Assembly (NCBI RefSeq): GCF_012275445.1
Contig: NZ_JAAZQK010000004.1
Location: forward strand, 186,001-250,000
Length of the DNA: 64,000 nucleotides
Direction of reading: 5' to 3'
Origin: Rhizobacter sp. SG703
GTDB taxonomy: Bacteria > Pseudomonadota > Gammaproteobacteria > Burkholderiales > Burkholderiaceae_C
The notes below the pieces were generated by a model, which had not been told where the DNA came from, searched no databases, and worked only from the letters and a program-made list of their open reading frames with translations. Numbering within the stretch: position 1 is the first letter of the stretch; every line of letters begins with the position of its first letter. Position numbers and translations under genes: made by a program. Shown one piece after another: positions 40,526-50,829 of this stretch.

Positions 40526-40583
40526 CGATCGATCCCCCGAGGGGATGCGGGCCGGCTTGGGAGCGGCCCGGCGCTCGGCCCGC
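40511..40583. repeat. Structured dispersed repeat, copy A
   Basis: Two blocks: 46 bases (40511-40556) and 21 bases (40563-40583). The first holds hairpins CGATG-AGTA-CATCG and TCCCC-CGA-GGGGA. A second copy is at 53512-53612. It fills the 59 bases between the stop of the small hydroxylase subunit and the start of the large one, and provides the ribosome site and ATG of the latter. Confidence 0.8.
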
Positions 40584-40584
40584 T

Positions 40585-41088
40585 TCATGCCTTGCCTCCA
40601 TCGATGTGCACGATGTGCAGCCCCGCCTGCTTCGGATCCCCGCCCTGCGCGGCCGCCTTGATCGCCGCGCGCACCCGGTTGTAGGTGCCGCAGCGGCAGA
40701 TGTTGGTCATCGCGTCGTCGATGTCGGCATCGCTCGGCCGCGGCTTGGCCTTCAACAGCGCCGCGGCGGCCATGATCATCCCGGACTGGCAGTAGCCGCA
40801 CTGCGGCACGTCGAGCGCGGCCCAGGCCTTCTGGGCCGGGTGCGTGGCGTTGGCCGACAACCCCTCGATCGTCACGATCTTCTCGTCGGGCCCGACCGTC
40901 GACACCGGCCGCACGCAGCTGCGCGTCGGCACGCCATCGAGGTGCACGGTGCAGGCGCCGCACTGCGCGATGCCGCAGCCGTACTTGGTGCCGGTCAGTT
41001 CCAGCTGCTCGCGCAGCACCCACAGCAGCGGCGTCTCGGGCTCGGCATCGACCTCGCGAACGCTTCCATTGACGTGCAATCGGGGCAT
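40585..41088 (-). CDS. 2Fe-2S small subunit of molybdenum hydroxylase, IorA-like, 167 aa
   Basis: N-terminal plant-type ferredoxin cluster: [20 protein letters not shown], later C in RSCVRPV; C-terminal cluster: [19 protein letters not shown] and [15 protein letters not shown]. This is the small subunit family of isoquinoline 1-oxidoreductase and xanthine dehydrogenase-like enzymes. AGGAGAG precedes the ATG. First gene of the minus-strand operon; divergent from the cytochrome/flavoprotein pair. Confidence 0.9.
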   Translation of the reverse strand: MPRLHVNGSVREVDAEPETPLLWVLREQLELTGTKYGCGIAQCGACTVHLDGVPTRSCVRPVSTVGPDEKIVTIEGLSANATHPAQKAWAALDVPQCGYCQSGMIMAAAALLKAKPRPSDADIDDAMTNICRCGTYNRVRAAIKAAAQGGDPKQAGLHIVHIDGGKA

Positions 41089-41224
41089 CGCTCTCTCCTG
41101 GGTTGGCGACGGAGCATCCCTCAGGAGTGCGCCAGGCCGAAACCCCTGCTGGCCAAAGGGGACGAAAACCGTAGGATTCTGTGCGGCCCCGAAGATCCGG
41201 GCTTCGCGTGGAGGAGACGACCGC

Positions 41225-41551
41225 ATGAGCTTGCAGCACCCCGCCTGGCTGGCGCTCGCGCTGGCCTGGACCGCCGGCGGCACCTTTGCCGCACCCGCAC
41301 CGACGGCGGACGAGCTCGCGCTGCGCTCGCTCGCCGCCACCTGCGCCGCCTGCCACGGCACCGACGGCCGTCCGCCCGCGGGCAGCGCGATCGCCGGCCT
41401 CGGCGGGCGCGACCGCGACGACCTGCTCGCGCGACTCATCGGGTTTCGCGATGGCACGCGTGCCGGAACCGTGATGCCTCAGCTCGCCAAGGGCTACACG
41501 CCGGACCAGCTCTCGCAACTGGCCGGCTGGTTCGCCGCGCAGGCCCGATGA
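41225..41551 (+). CDS. Small periplasmic cytochrome c, 108 aa
   Basis: Signal peptide [17 protein letters not shown], one heme site [13 protein letters not shown] and a Met ligand region [18 protein letters not shown]. Overlaps the flavoprotein start by ATGA, so together they look like a flavocytochrome c sulfide dehydrogenase with a single-heme FccA-like subunit. Confidence 0.85.
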   Translation: MSLQHPAWLALALAWTAGGTFAAPAPTADELALRSLAATCAACHGTDGRPPAGSAIAGLGGRDRDDLLARLIGFRDGTRAGTVMPQLAKGYTPDQLSQLAGWFAAQAR

Positions 41552-42834
41552 AGCGCCGCGACCTGCTGACGTCCGCCGGCGCGGTCGGCTTCGCCGGCCT
41601 CACCGGCGTGGCAGGCTGCGCCGCACCGGCTCCGCTGCCGACGCGAGCCCAGGTGGTGGTGATCGGCGGCGGCTTCGGCGGCGCCACCGCGGCACGCTAC
41701 GTGCGGCTGCTGTCGCAGCAGCGCATCGAGGTCGTGATGATCGAGCCGCAGCCGCGCTTCGTGTCCTGCCCCGGCTCCAACGGCGTGCTCGGCGGCACGC
41801 GCACGCTCGACGCGCTGACGCTGTCGTACGACGCGCTCACGTCGCGCCACGGCGTGCGCTGGGTGCGCGACGAGGCCAGCGCGATCGACGCCGCGCGCAA
41901 GCAGGTGACGCTCGGGTCCGGTGCCACGATCGGCTACGACAAGCTGGTGCTGTCGCCAGGCATCGAGCTGATGTTCGACGAGGTCGACGGGCTGCGCCGC
42001 GCGCACGACGACGGCCGCGTGCTGCAGGCCTGGAAGGCCGGGCCCGAGACGCTGGCGCTGCGCCGGCAGCTCGAGGCGATGCCCGACGGCGGCGTGTTCG
42101 CGATCACCATCCCCGAGTCGCCGTACCGCTGCCCGCCGGGGCCGTACGAGCGCGCCTGCGTGGTCGCGGCGTACTTCCGGCGCGCGAAGCCGCGCTCGAA
42201 GCTGCTGGTCCTCGACGCCAACCCCGACGTCGTCTCGAAGCCCGCGCTCTTCAAGGCCGCGTGGCGCGACCTGTACCCCGGCATCGTCGAGTACCGGCCG
42301 CAGCACAAGGTGATCGGCGTCGACGCGGCTGCCGGCCTGCTGCGCATCGAGCTGCAGGATGCCGTGCGGGCCGACGTGCTGAACGTGCTGCCGCCGATGC
42401 GCGCCGGCGCGCTCGCGGTGAAGAGCGGGCTCGCGAATGCGGTGAACCGCTGGTGCCGCGTGAACTTCATCGACTTCGGCTCTTCGGTCGCGCCGGACGT
42501 GCACGTGCTCGGCGATGCGATCCAGATCGCCCCCGGCATGCCGAAGAGCGCGCACATGGCGAACGCGCAGGCCAAGGTGGCGGCCGCGGCGGTCGTCGCG
42601 CAGCTGTCGGGCGTCGCGGTCGACGCACACCCGATGCTGACCAACACCTGCTACAGCTTCGTCGACGAGACGAACGCGATCCACGTCGCGAGCGTGCACG
42701 AGTACGTCGCGGCCGAATCGACCTTCAAGCCGGTGGCCGGCGCCGGCGGCGTCTCGGCGCAGCGCAACGAGGCCGAGGGCGCCTACGCAGCCGCGTGGGC
42801 GCGCAACATCTGGGCCGATACATTGGGGACATGA
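41548..42834 (+). CDS. FccB/SoxF-like sulfide dehydrogenase flavoprotein, 428 aa
   Basis: Tat/lipoprotein-like leader ([19 protein letters not shown]). FAD loop VVVIGGGFGGATAARYVRL. A Cys in RFVSCPGSNGVLGG and the C-terminal ADAI-type segment SVAPDVHVLGDAIQIAPGM plus NTCYSFVDETNAIHV match the flavoprotein subunit of flavocytochrome c sulfide dehydrogenase. It passes electrons from sulfide or persulfide to the overlapping cytochrome. Fits a sulfur-oxidising cluster with the soxXYZA genes opposite. Confidence 0.9.
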   Translation: MKRRDLLTSAGAVGFAGLTGVAGCAAPAPLPTRAQVVVIGGGFGGATAARYVRLLSQQRIEVVMIEPQPRFVSCPGSNGVLGGTRTLDALTLSYDALTSRHGVRWVRDEASAIDAARKQVTLGSGATIGYDKLVLSPGIELMFDEVDGLRRAHDDGRVLQAWKAGPETLALRRQLEAMPDGGVFAITIPESPYRCPPGPYERACVVAAYFRRAKPRSKLLVLDANPDVVSKPALFKAAWRDLYPGIVEYRPQHKVIGVDAAAGLLRIELQDAVRADVLNVLPPMRAGALAVKSGLANAVNRWCRVNFIDFGSSVAPDVHVLGDAIQIAPGMPKSAHMANAQAKVAAAAVVAQLSGVAVDAHPMLTNTCYSFVDETNAIHVASVHEYVAAESTFKPVAGAGGVSAQRNEAEGAYAAAWARNIWADTLGT

Positions 42835-43481
42835 GCCTTCCCGTTGAACTCGATCCCTGGTTCGCCCGCATCGCGGTGGGCGACCATGCCGGCCGGCTCG
42901 ACGTCGAGCTGAACCTGCTCGACCGCGCACAGGCCGCCGAGTGGACCAGCTTCCTCGCGGTCCACCCGATCGTCGAAGCGCTCGGCGGCATCGTGCTCGA
43001 CGACCCCGAGACCAGCAACCACCACCTCTACGCCAGCCGCTCGCCGCTGCGGGGCAGCGTGTTCTACCTGGCCCACGACGACGATTCGCGCGTCGTCTAT
43101 GCGTCGCTCGACGACTTCCTCGCCGCCGCCGACGATGCGAAGCGGCGGCAGACCTGGCTCAGCGAACTGCACCCGGCCTGCTCGCCGATCGCGGCCGACC
43201 AGGCCGGCCTGTCGCGCTGGATCGGCCAGCTGCTCGGCAGCCCCGGCGGCCACGAGGTCGTGATGGCGCTGATGCCGTCGCTCGACCTGGGCGACACCGC
43301 GCTGCTGCGCCGGCTGGTCACCGATCCCGACTTCTTCCTCGGCGAGGCGGTCGCGGTCGAGATCGAGAAGCGGCCGTCGCGCGCGCTCGGCATCGTCGCC
43401 GAGCTGTGCATGCTGCACCCGCATCCGCAGGTGGTGAGCGCCGGACGGCTGGCGGCGCGGGCGATCGCGAAACTGCGCTGA
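42831..43481 (+). CDS. Hypothetical protein, 216 aa
   Basis: ATGA overlap with the flavoprotein gene puts it in the same operon. The protein is soluble, acidic and helical: LPVELDPWFARIAVGDHAGR, FLAVHPIVEALGGIVLDDPE, LGIVAELCMLHPHPQVVSAG. No motif is recognised. May be an accessory factor or just a downstream passenger. Confidence 0.7.
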   Translation: MSLPVELDPWFARIAVGDHAGRLDVELNLLDRAQAAEWTSFLAVHPIVEALGGIVLDDPETSNHHLYASRSPLRGSVFYLAHDDDSRVVYASLDDFLAAADDAKRRQTWLSELHPACSPIAADQAGLSRWIGQLLGSPGGHEVVMALMPSLDLGDTALLRRLVTDPDFFLGEAVAVEIEKRPSRALGIVAELCMLHPHPQVVSAGRLAARAIAKLR

Positions 43482-43494
43482 CGCGGCGCCGCCG

Positions 43495-45510
43495 GTGGCC
43501 GAGAATCGCGGCGTGAGCGCCCCACCCGAGATCGCCGCCCCGAGTCCCGCCCGCCGCATCGCCTGCCCGCGCTGCACCGCGCCGATGCGCGTGCTGTCGC
43601 TGTCGTCGCACAAGGGGCAGCCGGTCACGGTGGAGCACTGCCCCGACTGCCGCCTGGTGTGGTTCGACGAGTTCGAATCGGTGCAGCTCGACAGCTTCGG
43701 CTGGGTGCGGCTGCTGCGCGAGATGGAGGCCGGCACCGGCCGCCCGCTGGCCGAGGCCCAGGTCGCGCACCCGGGTTGTCCGCGGTGTGCCGCGACGCTG
43801 AAGCAGGTGCAGAACCGGTCGCGCTTCGGCCTGTTCGCCGCGCTCGAATGCCCGCGCCGCCACGGCCACCTGCACAGCCACAGCGGCCTGCTGGCCGAGC
43901 GCGGCCTGGTGCGGCCGCTGGGGGTTGCCGAACGGCGTGCGCTGGCGCAGGAGCGGCACACGCTGCTGTGCCTGAACTGCGGAGGTGCGGCCTCGGCCGG
44001 CGACGAGCACTGCAGCTGGTGCGGCACCGCGCTGGTGGTGATCGACATGCCGCGGCTGGCGCATTCGCTGCGGCTGCACCTGGACGGCATGGGCGCGTCG
44101 CCGCAGGCCATCGGCCACGCCATCGCATGGCCGTGCCGCGCTTGCGGGTCGGCGCTCGACCCGGCCCGCGACACGCAGTGCGCGCACTGCGGGCACATCG
44201 TCGTCGCGCAGAACCTGCCGGACATCGACCCGCTGCTCGACGCGGCCGAGGCCGACCTGGCGGCCGCCGCCGCCGTCGAAGCGAAGCGGTTGGCGCGCTA
44301 CCCCAGCACGCGGCGCCTGAAGCCGGCGTCCCCGGGATCGGCGTCGACGCCGGCAGCCGCACGCCGCTCGGTGCTGTCAGGCTGGACGCCGCTGCTGATC
44401 GCGCTGGCGGCGGCGCTGGCCGTCGCGCTGTTCGTCGTCGCCGACCTGCACGCGCCGGGGCGCGACCCGATGGAGGCCCTGCGCGCGCAGCGGCTGGGCG
44501 CGCGGCCCGGGTCGGCGTGGGCCTGGCTGCCGGCGTGGCGCGAGCTGGCGCCCGGCGACCGCAACGGCCTGCAGGCGCTGCGCCGCGGGCTGTTCGCGGT
44601 GCACCTGCGCCAGCTTGCCGGCGAACCGCTGCCGGCCACCGCGACATTCGGGCAGGTCATCGACGACACGCTGCCCCAGGCCGCGCGCCACCGGGACACC
44701 ACCGCGCGCTGGAACGCCGAGCTGTCGCGCAGCCTGAAGATCGACCCGGTGGCCGGCGAGCCTCCGCTCGGCGACGAAGCGGCGGAATTCGGCGGCCGCC
44801 TCGCGCCGGCGGCGCCGAACGTGTGGATCCAGTCCCCGTCGCGCACGGCCGCGCTGTGGGCCTTGACGGTGCGGAACAGCGGCAGCTTCACGATCCTCGC
44901 GCACAAGCTGGCGGTGCGGATCCCGCTCGACGGCCGCTCGGGCGTGAACTGGCGCTGCCATCCGGCGCCGGCGGCGAATCCGGTGCTGGCCCCCGGTGCC
45001 GGCGTGCCGCTGTTCTGCCGGACGACCGTGCCGCCATCGGCCCAGGAAGACACCTGGCGAAGCTCGATGCAGAAGCTGCGGGACGGCGAAGCGACCAACC
45101 TGCAATGGAGCGACGAAGCCTTGCAGACCCCGGCCGGCTTCGAAGCCGCGACCGATCGCTTGGTCGCCGACGCGTTGAAGGGCCCGCCCGCGAAGCCGCC
45201 CCGGCGCAGTTGGAGCGAGTGGTGGTCGATGCTGACGACACCGCGTCGGCATGCGCTGCTGCTGGTCGGCGGCGTCGCGGCCTTCGCGGTCTTCTGCATG
45301 GTGGCCCGGCGGCTGGGCGAGCGCCGGGCGGTGGTCGCCGCGCTGTCGGCCGCGGCCATCGGCAGCTACCTGGGCGGGCGCGGTGAAGGCGCGGCGTCGG
45401 TGCTGCTGGTCGGCATGTATTTCGTGCTGTCGCTGCTGCTGACCTTCGGCTTCGCGTTCGGCGCGCGGCTCTACGCGCAGTGGTTCCTGAGGCGCCCCGG
45501 TCAGGTCTGA
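43495..45510 (+). CDS. Zinc-ribbon membrane protein, 671 aa
   Basis: The N-terminus has zinc ribbons: CPRCTAPMRVL with HCPDCRLVWFD, then CPRCAATL, CLNCGGAASAGDEHCSWCG and CRACGSALDPARDTQCAHCG. A membrane span follows (LLIALAAALAVALFVVADLH), then a large periplasmic domain, then two or three spans near the end (ALLLVGGVAAFAVFCMVARR, SVLLVGMYFVLSLLLTFGFA). GTG at 43495 is used; a GTG six codons on is possible. Zinc-ribbon/TM proteins of this sort are poorly known. Confidence 0.75.
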   Translation: MAENRGVSAPPEIAAPSPARRIACPRCTAPMRVLSLSSHKGQPVTVEHCPDCRLVWFDEFESVQLDSFGWVRLLREMEAGTGRPLAEAQVAHPGCPRCAATLKQVQNRSRFGLFAALECPRRHGHLHSHSGLLAERGLVRPLGVAERRALAQERHTLLCLNCGGAASAGDEHCSWCGTALVVIDMPRLAHSLRLHLDGMGASPQAIGHAIAWPCRACGSALDPARDTQCAHCGHIVVAQNLPDIDPLLDAAEADLAAAAAVEAKRLARYPSTRRLKPASPGSASTPAAARRSVLSGWTPLLIALAAALAVALFVVADLHAPGRDPMEALRAQRLGARPGSAWAWLPAWRELAPGDRNGLQALRRGLFAVHLRQLAGEPLPATATFGQVIDDTLPQAARHRDTTARWNAELSRSLKIDPVAGEPPLGDEAAEFGGRLAPAAPNVWIQSPSRTAALWALTVRNSGSFTILAHKLAVRIPLDGRSGVNWRCHPAPAANPVLAPGAGVPLFCRTTVPPSAQEDTWRSSMQKLRDGEATNLQWSDEALQTPAGFEAATDRLVADALKGPPAKPPRRSWSEWWSMLTTPRRHALLLVGGVAAFAVFCMVARRLGERRAVVAALSAAAIGSYLGGRGEGAASVLLVGMYFVLSLLLTFGFAFGARLYAQWFLRRPGQV

Positions 45511-45881
45511 GGCCGTCGGCCGGAGGCCGCCGTGCCCAGCGCGCCGAGCACGCCGCCCAGCACCAGCACGTACCACAGCGGGGCGGAGCCTCCATCGCCG
45601 TGTATCGCCCACAGCCCGGCCGCGCCGGCCACCAGCGCCACCGCGGCGGCCAGCGCCAGCAGCAACAGCGGCACGGCCAGCAGCAGCGTCGGCAGCCTGA
45701 CCACCGGATCGCGGCTGCCGGCCACCAGCAGCGCGTAGCCGACCAGCGTGAAGAGCGGGAACAGCACCCACAGCGTCAGCCCCGGCGATGCCTCGGACAG
45801 GCCCAATGGCGCCGCGACCAGCGCGACGGCGGACAGCAAACCCAGGGCGGCCAGCACGCCGCCGACGATCGCGATCAACAT
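45501..45881 (-). CDS. Four-span membrane protein, 126 aa
   Basis: Nearly all of it is hydrophobic: IAIVGGVLAALGLLSAVALV, LTLWVLFPLFTLVGYALLVA, LLLAVPLLLLALAAAVALVA, YVLVLGGVLGALGTAA. The 3' end overlaps the convergent 671-aa gene by 10 bases. No family recognised. Confidence 0.6.
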   Translation of the reverse strand: MLIAIVGGVLAALGLLSAVALVAAPLGLSEASPGLTLWVLFPLFTLVGYALLVAGSRDPVVRLPTLLLAVPLLLLALAAAVALVAGAAGLWAIHGDGGSAPLWYVLVLGGVLGALGTAASGRRPQT

Positions 45882-45927
45882 GGTTGGAACGAAGGGGTGA
45901 AGGTGCCGAAGGATAGCGCGCCGTCCA

Positions 45928-46323
45928 TCAGCGGCCCGTCGCAGGCGCCAGAAGATTCGCGTCCCTTGCGATGACCCACCGGCCCGCTTCCTTCCTCAGC
46001 ACGGTCAAGGTGTGACCGGCGCGCTTCTGCGGCGGAGCGCCGGGCGGCGTGACGGTGACGACCAGCTTCGTCCACATGAAGGCCCAGTCGCCCAGCACCT
46101 GGATCTCCTGGATGTCGCTGACGCCGTCGACCGCCGGGCCACCGGGCGCGGCCTGGGCTTTGGAGACCGCGGTGAACTCGTCCTTGCCCATCGGGGGGCG
46201 CCCCGGCGCGAGAAAGACGACGTCGTCGGCGACGAGGCTCAGCACCGTGTCCACATCGCCGGCTCGCGTCGCGGCCATCCAGGTCGTCACGAACTGCCGG
46301 ATCTGCGCTTCGTCGTCGTGCAT
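45928..46323 (-). CDS. SnoaL-like/DUF4440 small protein, 131 aa
   Basis: AAGGAG precedes the ATG at 46323. The sequence (IRQFVTTWMAATRAGDVDTV, LSLVADDVVFLAPGRPPMGK, then a WAFMWTKLVVTV strand and ARDANLLAP) is a typical NTF2-fold SnoaL/DUF4440 protein, seen in many soluble binding or isomerase roles. No catalytic role can be assigned. Confidence 0.85.
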   Translation of the reverse strand: MHDDEAQIRQFVTTWMAATRAGDVDTVLSLVADDVVFLAPGRPPMGKDEFTAVSKAQAAPGGPAVDGVSDIQEIQVLGDWAFMWTKLVVTVTPPGAPPQKRAGHTLTVLRKEAGRWVIARDANLLAPATGR

Positions 46324-46398
46324 GGCTGCTCCTTGGAAACTCGGTCGGTGCCCGGGATGGGGCAATCCGCAGTCCAGGGGCGGGGCAAAGACCGCGCT

Positions 46399-46427
46399 CT
46401 TGAACCGTCACGCGCTGCCCCTATAAT
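46399..46427 (+). promoter_or_regulatory. groESL heat-shock promoter (overlapping sigma-32 and sigma-70)
   Basis: CTTGAA (46399-46404), 13 bases, CCCCTATA (46418-46425) fits the sigma-32 consensus. Within it TTGAAC (46400-46405), 16 bases, TATAAT (46422-46427) fits sigma-70. Both would start just before the CIRCE operator. Confidence 0.85.
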
Positions 46428-46436
46428 CCTGGTCTG

Positions 46437-46463
46437 CTAGCACTCGACTCAACCGAGTGCTAA
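46437..46463. promoter_or_regulatory. CIRCE operator for HrcA
   Basis: TAGCACTC (46438-46445), 9-base spacer, GAGTGCTA (46455-46462): the standard CIRCE arms and spacing. Sits between the promoter and groES, so HrcA repression and sigma-32 induction are combined. Confidence 0.95.
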
Positions 46464-46568
46464 CGACATCCAGGGGCCTGCGGGCACCGGTGTTCCATCA
46501 GGTCAATGAGCGCCAACTTGCCTCGTTGCCCACCAGAAGTCCCATTTTTGAGACATCAAGGAGAAGTC

Positions 46569-48546
<1,978 letters not shown>

Positions 48547-48570
48547 GGTCCAGGCACCTCGCCTACCTCG

Positions 48571-48600
48571 AAAGGGCTGCTTCGGCAGCCCTTTTCTTTT
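48571..48600 (+). terminator. groESL terminator
   Basis: AAAGGGCTGC, loop TTCG, GCAGCCCTTT and then TCTTTT: 10-bp perfect stem with a stable tetraloop and T tract. Confidence 0.95.
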
Positions 48601-48629
48601 GAGCTTCGCCGGGTCGCACAATACGAACC

Positions 48630-50810
48630 ATGCCGACCGCCCCCCTGCTGAAGCGCTTCATCGACGATGAACTGGGCCGCGCGCCCGACCTGATCGCCCG
48701 CACGATGGCGGCGGTGGTCGAACAGCTGCGCCGCCCGCGCGACCAGCTGCTCGCGAGCGAGCGCCAGCACCACTTCGACCTGGTCGAGCTGCTGCAGCAG
48801 CAGGCCGGGCGTTTCCAGCGCAGCTTCGTCGACGCATTGCGCCAGCGCGTGCTGGCCGACCTCGAGCCCGCCGACAGCGCCGCGGCGGCGGCATCCTCGG
48901 GCCCGAGCAGCCTGTCCGGCCTGCAACTGATGGACGAAGGCCGCGTCGAATCCGACATCGAGATCTCGCGCGCGGTGCAGCAGATCGACACCGGCACCGA
49001 ATGGGAGCTGCGCGAGCTGCAGACCTTCACGTCGACGCTGCGCGGCCAGAGCCACACCACCGCCGAATCGAACCCGCTGCGCCCGCTCGCTTATGCACAT
49101 GCGCTGTGGGACGCCGCTGGCGACGTGACCGACAAGCCGGTGCAGCAGGCCATCCTGCTGCGCATCGCGTCGACCGCGATGACGCCGCTGCTGCGCATGG
49201 CCTGGGCCGCCGCCTGCTCGCGCCTCGAATCGCAGGGCATCGAGCCGAGCATCTACCGCACCGTGGTGTTCGCCCCCGGGGCCGGCGCGGCGCGCAAGCC
49301 GGAGGTCGACGTGACGATGCCGGGCGCGCTCGAAGGCCTGGTGCGCAGCATGCCGGGCGGCATTCCGACCGCGGCGTCCCCGCCTTCGGCCCGGCCGGCA
49401 GCGGCCGGCCGCGGCAACGCGCTCGGGCCGGCCCTCGAACAGGCGCTCGCCCGCATCGAGGCGATGCTGGCGCGCCTGCCGGTCGCCGACGGCGACACCG
49501 GCGGCGACGCGGCCGATCGCGCCGGCACGCCATCGTCGCGGCTGGCCGAGTTCCGCGGCTCGCTGCTGACGGCCGCCGACGAGACGATCGAGCGCCAGAT
49601 CATCGAGCTGCTGTCGCGGCTGTTCGAGACCATCCTCGGCGACCCGATGCTGCCGAAGCCGCTGCGCACGCTGATGGGCCGGCTGCAGGTGTCGGCGCTG
49701 CGCGTCGCGCTGCGCGACCCGAAGATGATGGAAGTCCACGACCATCCGGTGTGGCAGCTGATGGACCGCATCGCCGGCGCCGCGGTCGGCTACCCGCAGG
49801 CCGGCGACCCGCGGCTGGCGCAGTTCCTGGCGGTCTGCGACCGGCTGGTCGACGAGATGCTGGCCGAGCCGGTGCAGGACGCCGCGCTGTACCGCCGCAG
49901 CATCGCCCGCGTCGACGCCTGCACCGCCGAGCAGCTGCGCGACGCCCAGGTGGCCGCGCGCGTCGCGATCGCGACGCTGGTGATGGCCGAGCAGCGCGAG
50001 CGGCTGCAGCGCGAGCTGTCGCACCGGCTGTCCGAACAGATGGCGGCGATCCGCACGACGCCGGCGATCCGCCGCTTCGTCACCGGCACCTGGGCGCGGG
50101 TGCTGGCCGAATCGTTCACGCGCTACGGTGAAGAGGCCGACGCCAGCCGGCTGGCGCTGAAAGCCACCGAGCACCTGCTGTGGAGCCTGCGCCTGCCGGA
50201 CCACCCGCAAAGCCGGCTGCGCCTGCTGGGCCTGCTGCCCGACCTGCTGAAGCAGCTGCGCGCCGGCATGGAGCTGATCGACCTGCCTGCCGATGAGCAA
50301 CAGGCGGCGCTCGACGCGCTGGTCGAGGTCCACTCCGAAGCGATGAAGCCGCGTTCCCGGACGGGCACGGGTGCCGAGCCCGAGCCGACGCCGGAAGAGA
50401 TCGTTCGCCGCATGCGCGACGAGAGCGTCGAGCCGATGCCCGAGAGCGGCACGCCGTTCAGCGATTCGCTGATCGACCTCGGCTCGATGGACACCGTGCC
50501 CGCCGAGTGGTTGCCGAGCGGCCCGGCCTCCGCCGGCGACGATGCGGCCACCTGGGTCCACGCGATGGCGATCGGCCGGCACTACCGGATGTTCCTGCTC
50601 GGCCGCTGGAGCCACCTGCAGCTGCTGTGGCGCAGCGACGGCGGGCAGCTGCTGCTGTTCGCCGGCGAGCACCCCGGCAGCACGCATTCGGTGACGTCGC
50701 GGGCGCTCGAACGGCTGCGCACCGCCGACCTGCTGATCCCGCTGGCCGACTATTCGCTGGTGCAGCGCGCGGTCGACGGCATGCTGCGCAGCCTGGCGAC
50801 GCTGCGCTGA
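48630..50810 (+). CDS. DUF1631 family protein, 726 aa
   Basis: The N-terminus (APLLKRFIDDELGRAPDLIA, HHFDLVELLQQQAGRFQRSF) and the central helical core (LRPLAYAHALWDAAGDV, RLFETILGDPMLPKPLRTLM) match DUF1631, a large beta- and gammaproteobacterial family with unknown biochemistry, sometimes linked to cyclic-di-GMP because its members may carry PilZ-like parts. Here the C-terminal 130 residues (YRMFLLGRWSHLQLLWRSDG, LLFAGEHPGSTHSV) are strand-rich. Own start after the groEL terminator. Confidence 0.88.
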   Translation: MPTAPLLKRFIDDELGRAPDLIARTMAAVVEQLRRPRDQLLASERQHHFDLVELLQQQAGRFQRSFVDALRQRVLADLEPADSAAAAASSGPSSLSGLQLMDEGRVESDIEISRAVQQIDTGTEWELRELQTFTSTLRGQSHTTAESNPLRPLAYAHALWDAAGDVTDKPVQQAILLRIASTAMTPLLRMAWAAACSRLESQGIEPSIYRTVVFAPGAGAARKPEVDVTMPGALEGLVRSMPGGIPTAASPPSARPAAAGRGNALGPALEQALARIEAMLARLPVADGDTGGDAADRAGTPSSRLAEFRGSLLTAADETIERQIIELLSRLFETILGDPMLPKPLRTLMGRLQVSALRVALRDPKMMEVHDHPVWQLMDRIAGAAVGYPQAGDPRLAQFLAVCDRLVDEMLAEPVQDAALYRRSIARVDACTAEQLRDAQVAARVAIATLVMAEQRERLQRELSHRLSEQMAAIRTTPAIRRFVTGTWARVLAESFTRYGEEADASRLALKATEHLLWSLRLPDHPQSRLRLLGLLPDLLKQLRAGMELIDLPADEQQAALDALVEVHSEAMKPRSRTGTGAEPEPTPEEIVRRMRDESVEPMPESGTPFSDSLIDLGSMDTVPAEWLPSGPASAGDDAATWVHAMAIGRHYRMFLLGRWSHLQLLWRSDGGQLLLFAGEHPGSTHSVTSRALERLRTADLLIPLADYSLVQRAVDGMLRSLATLR

Positions 50811-50829
50811 GCGGCCGCGAGCCGGCAGA

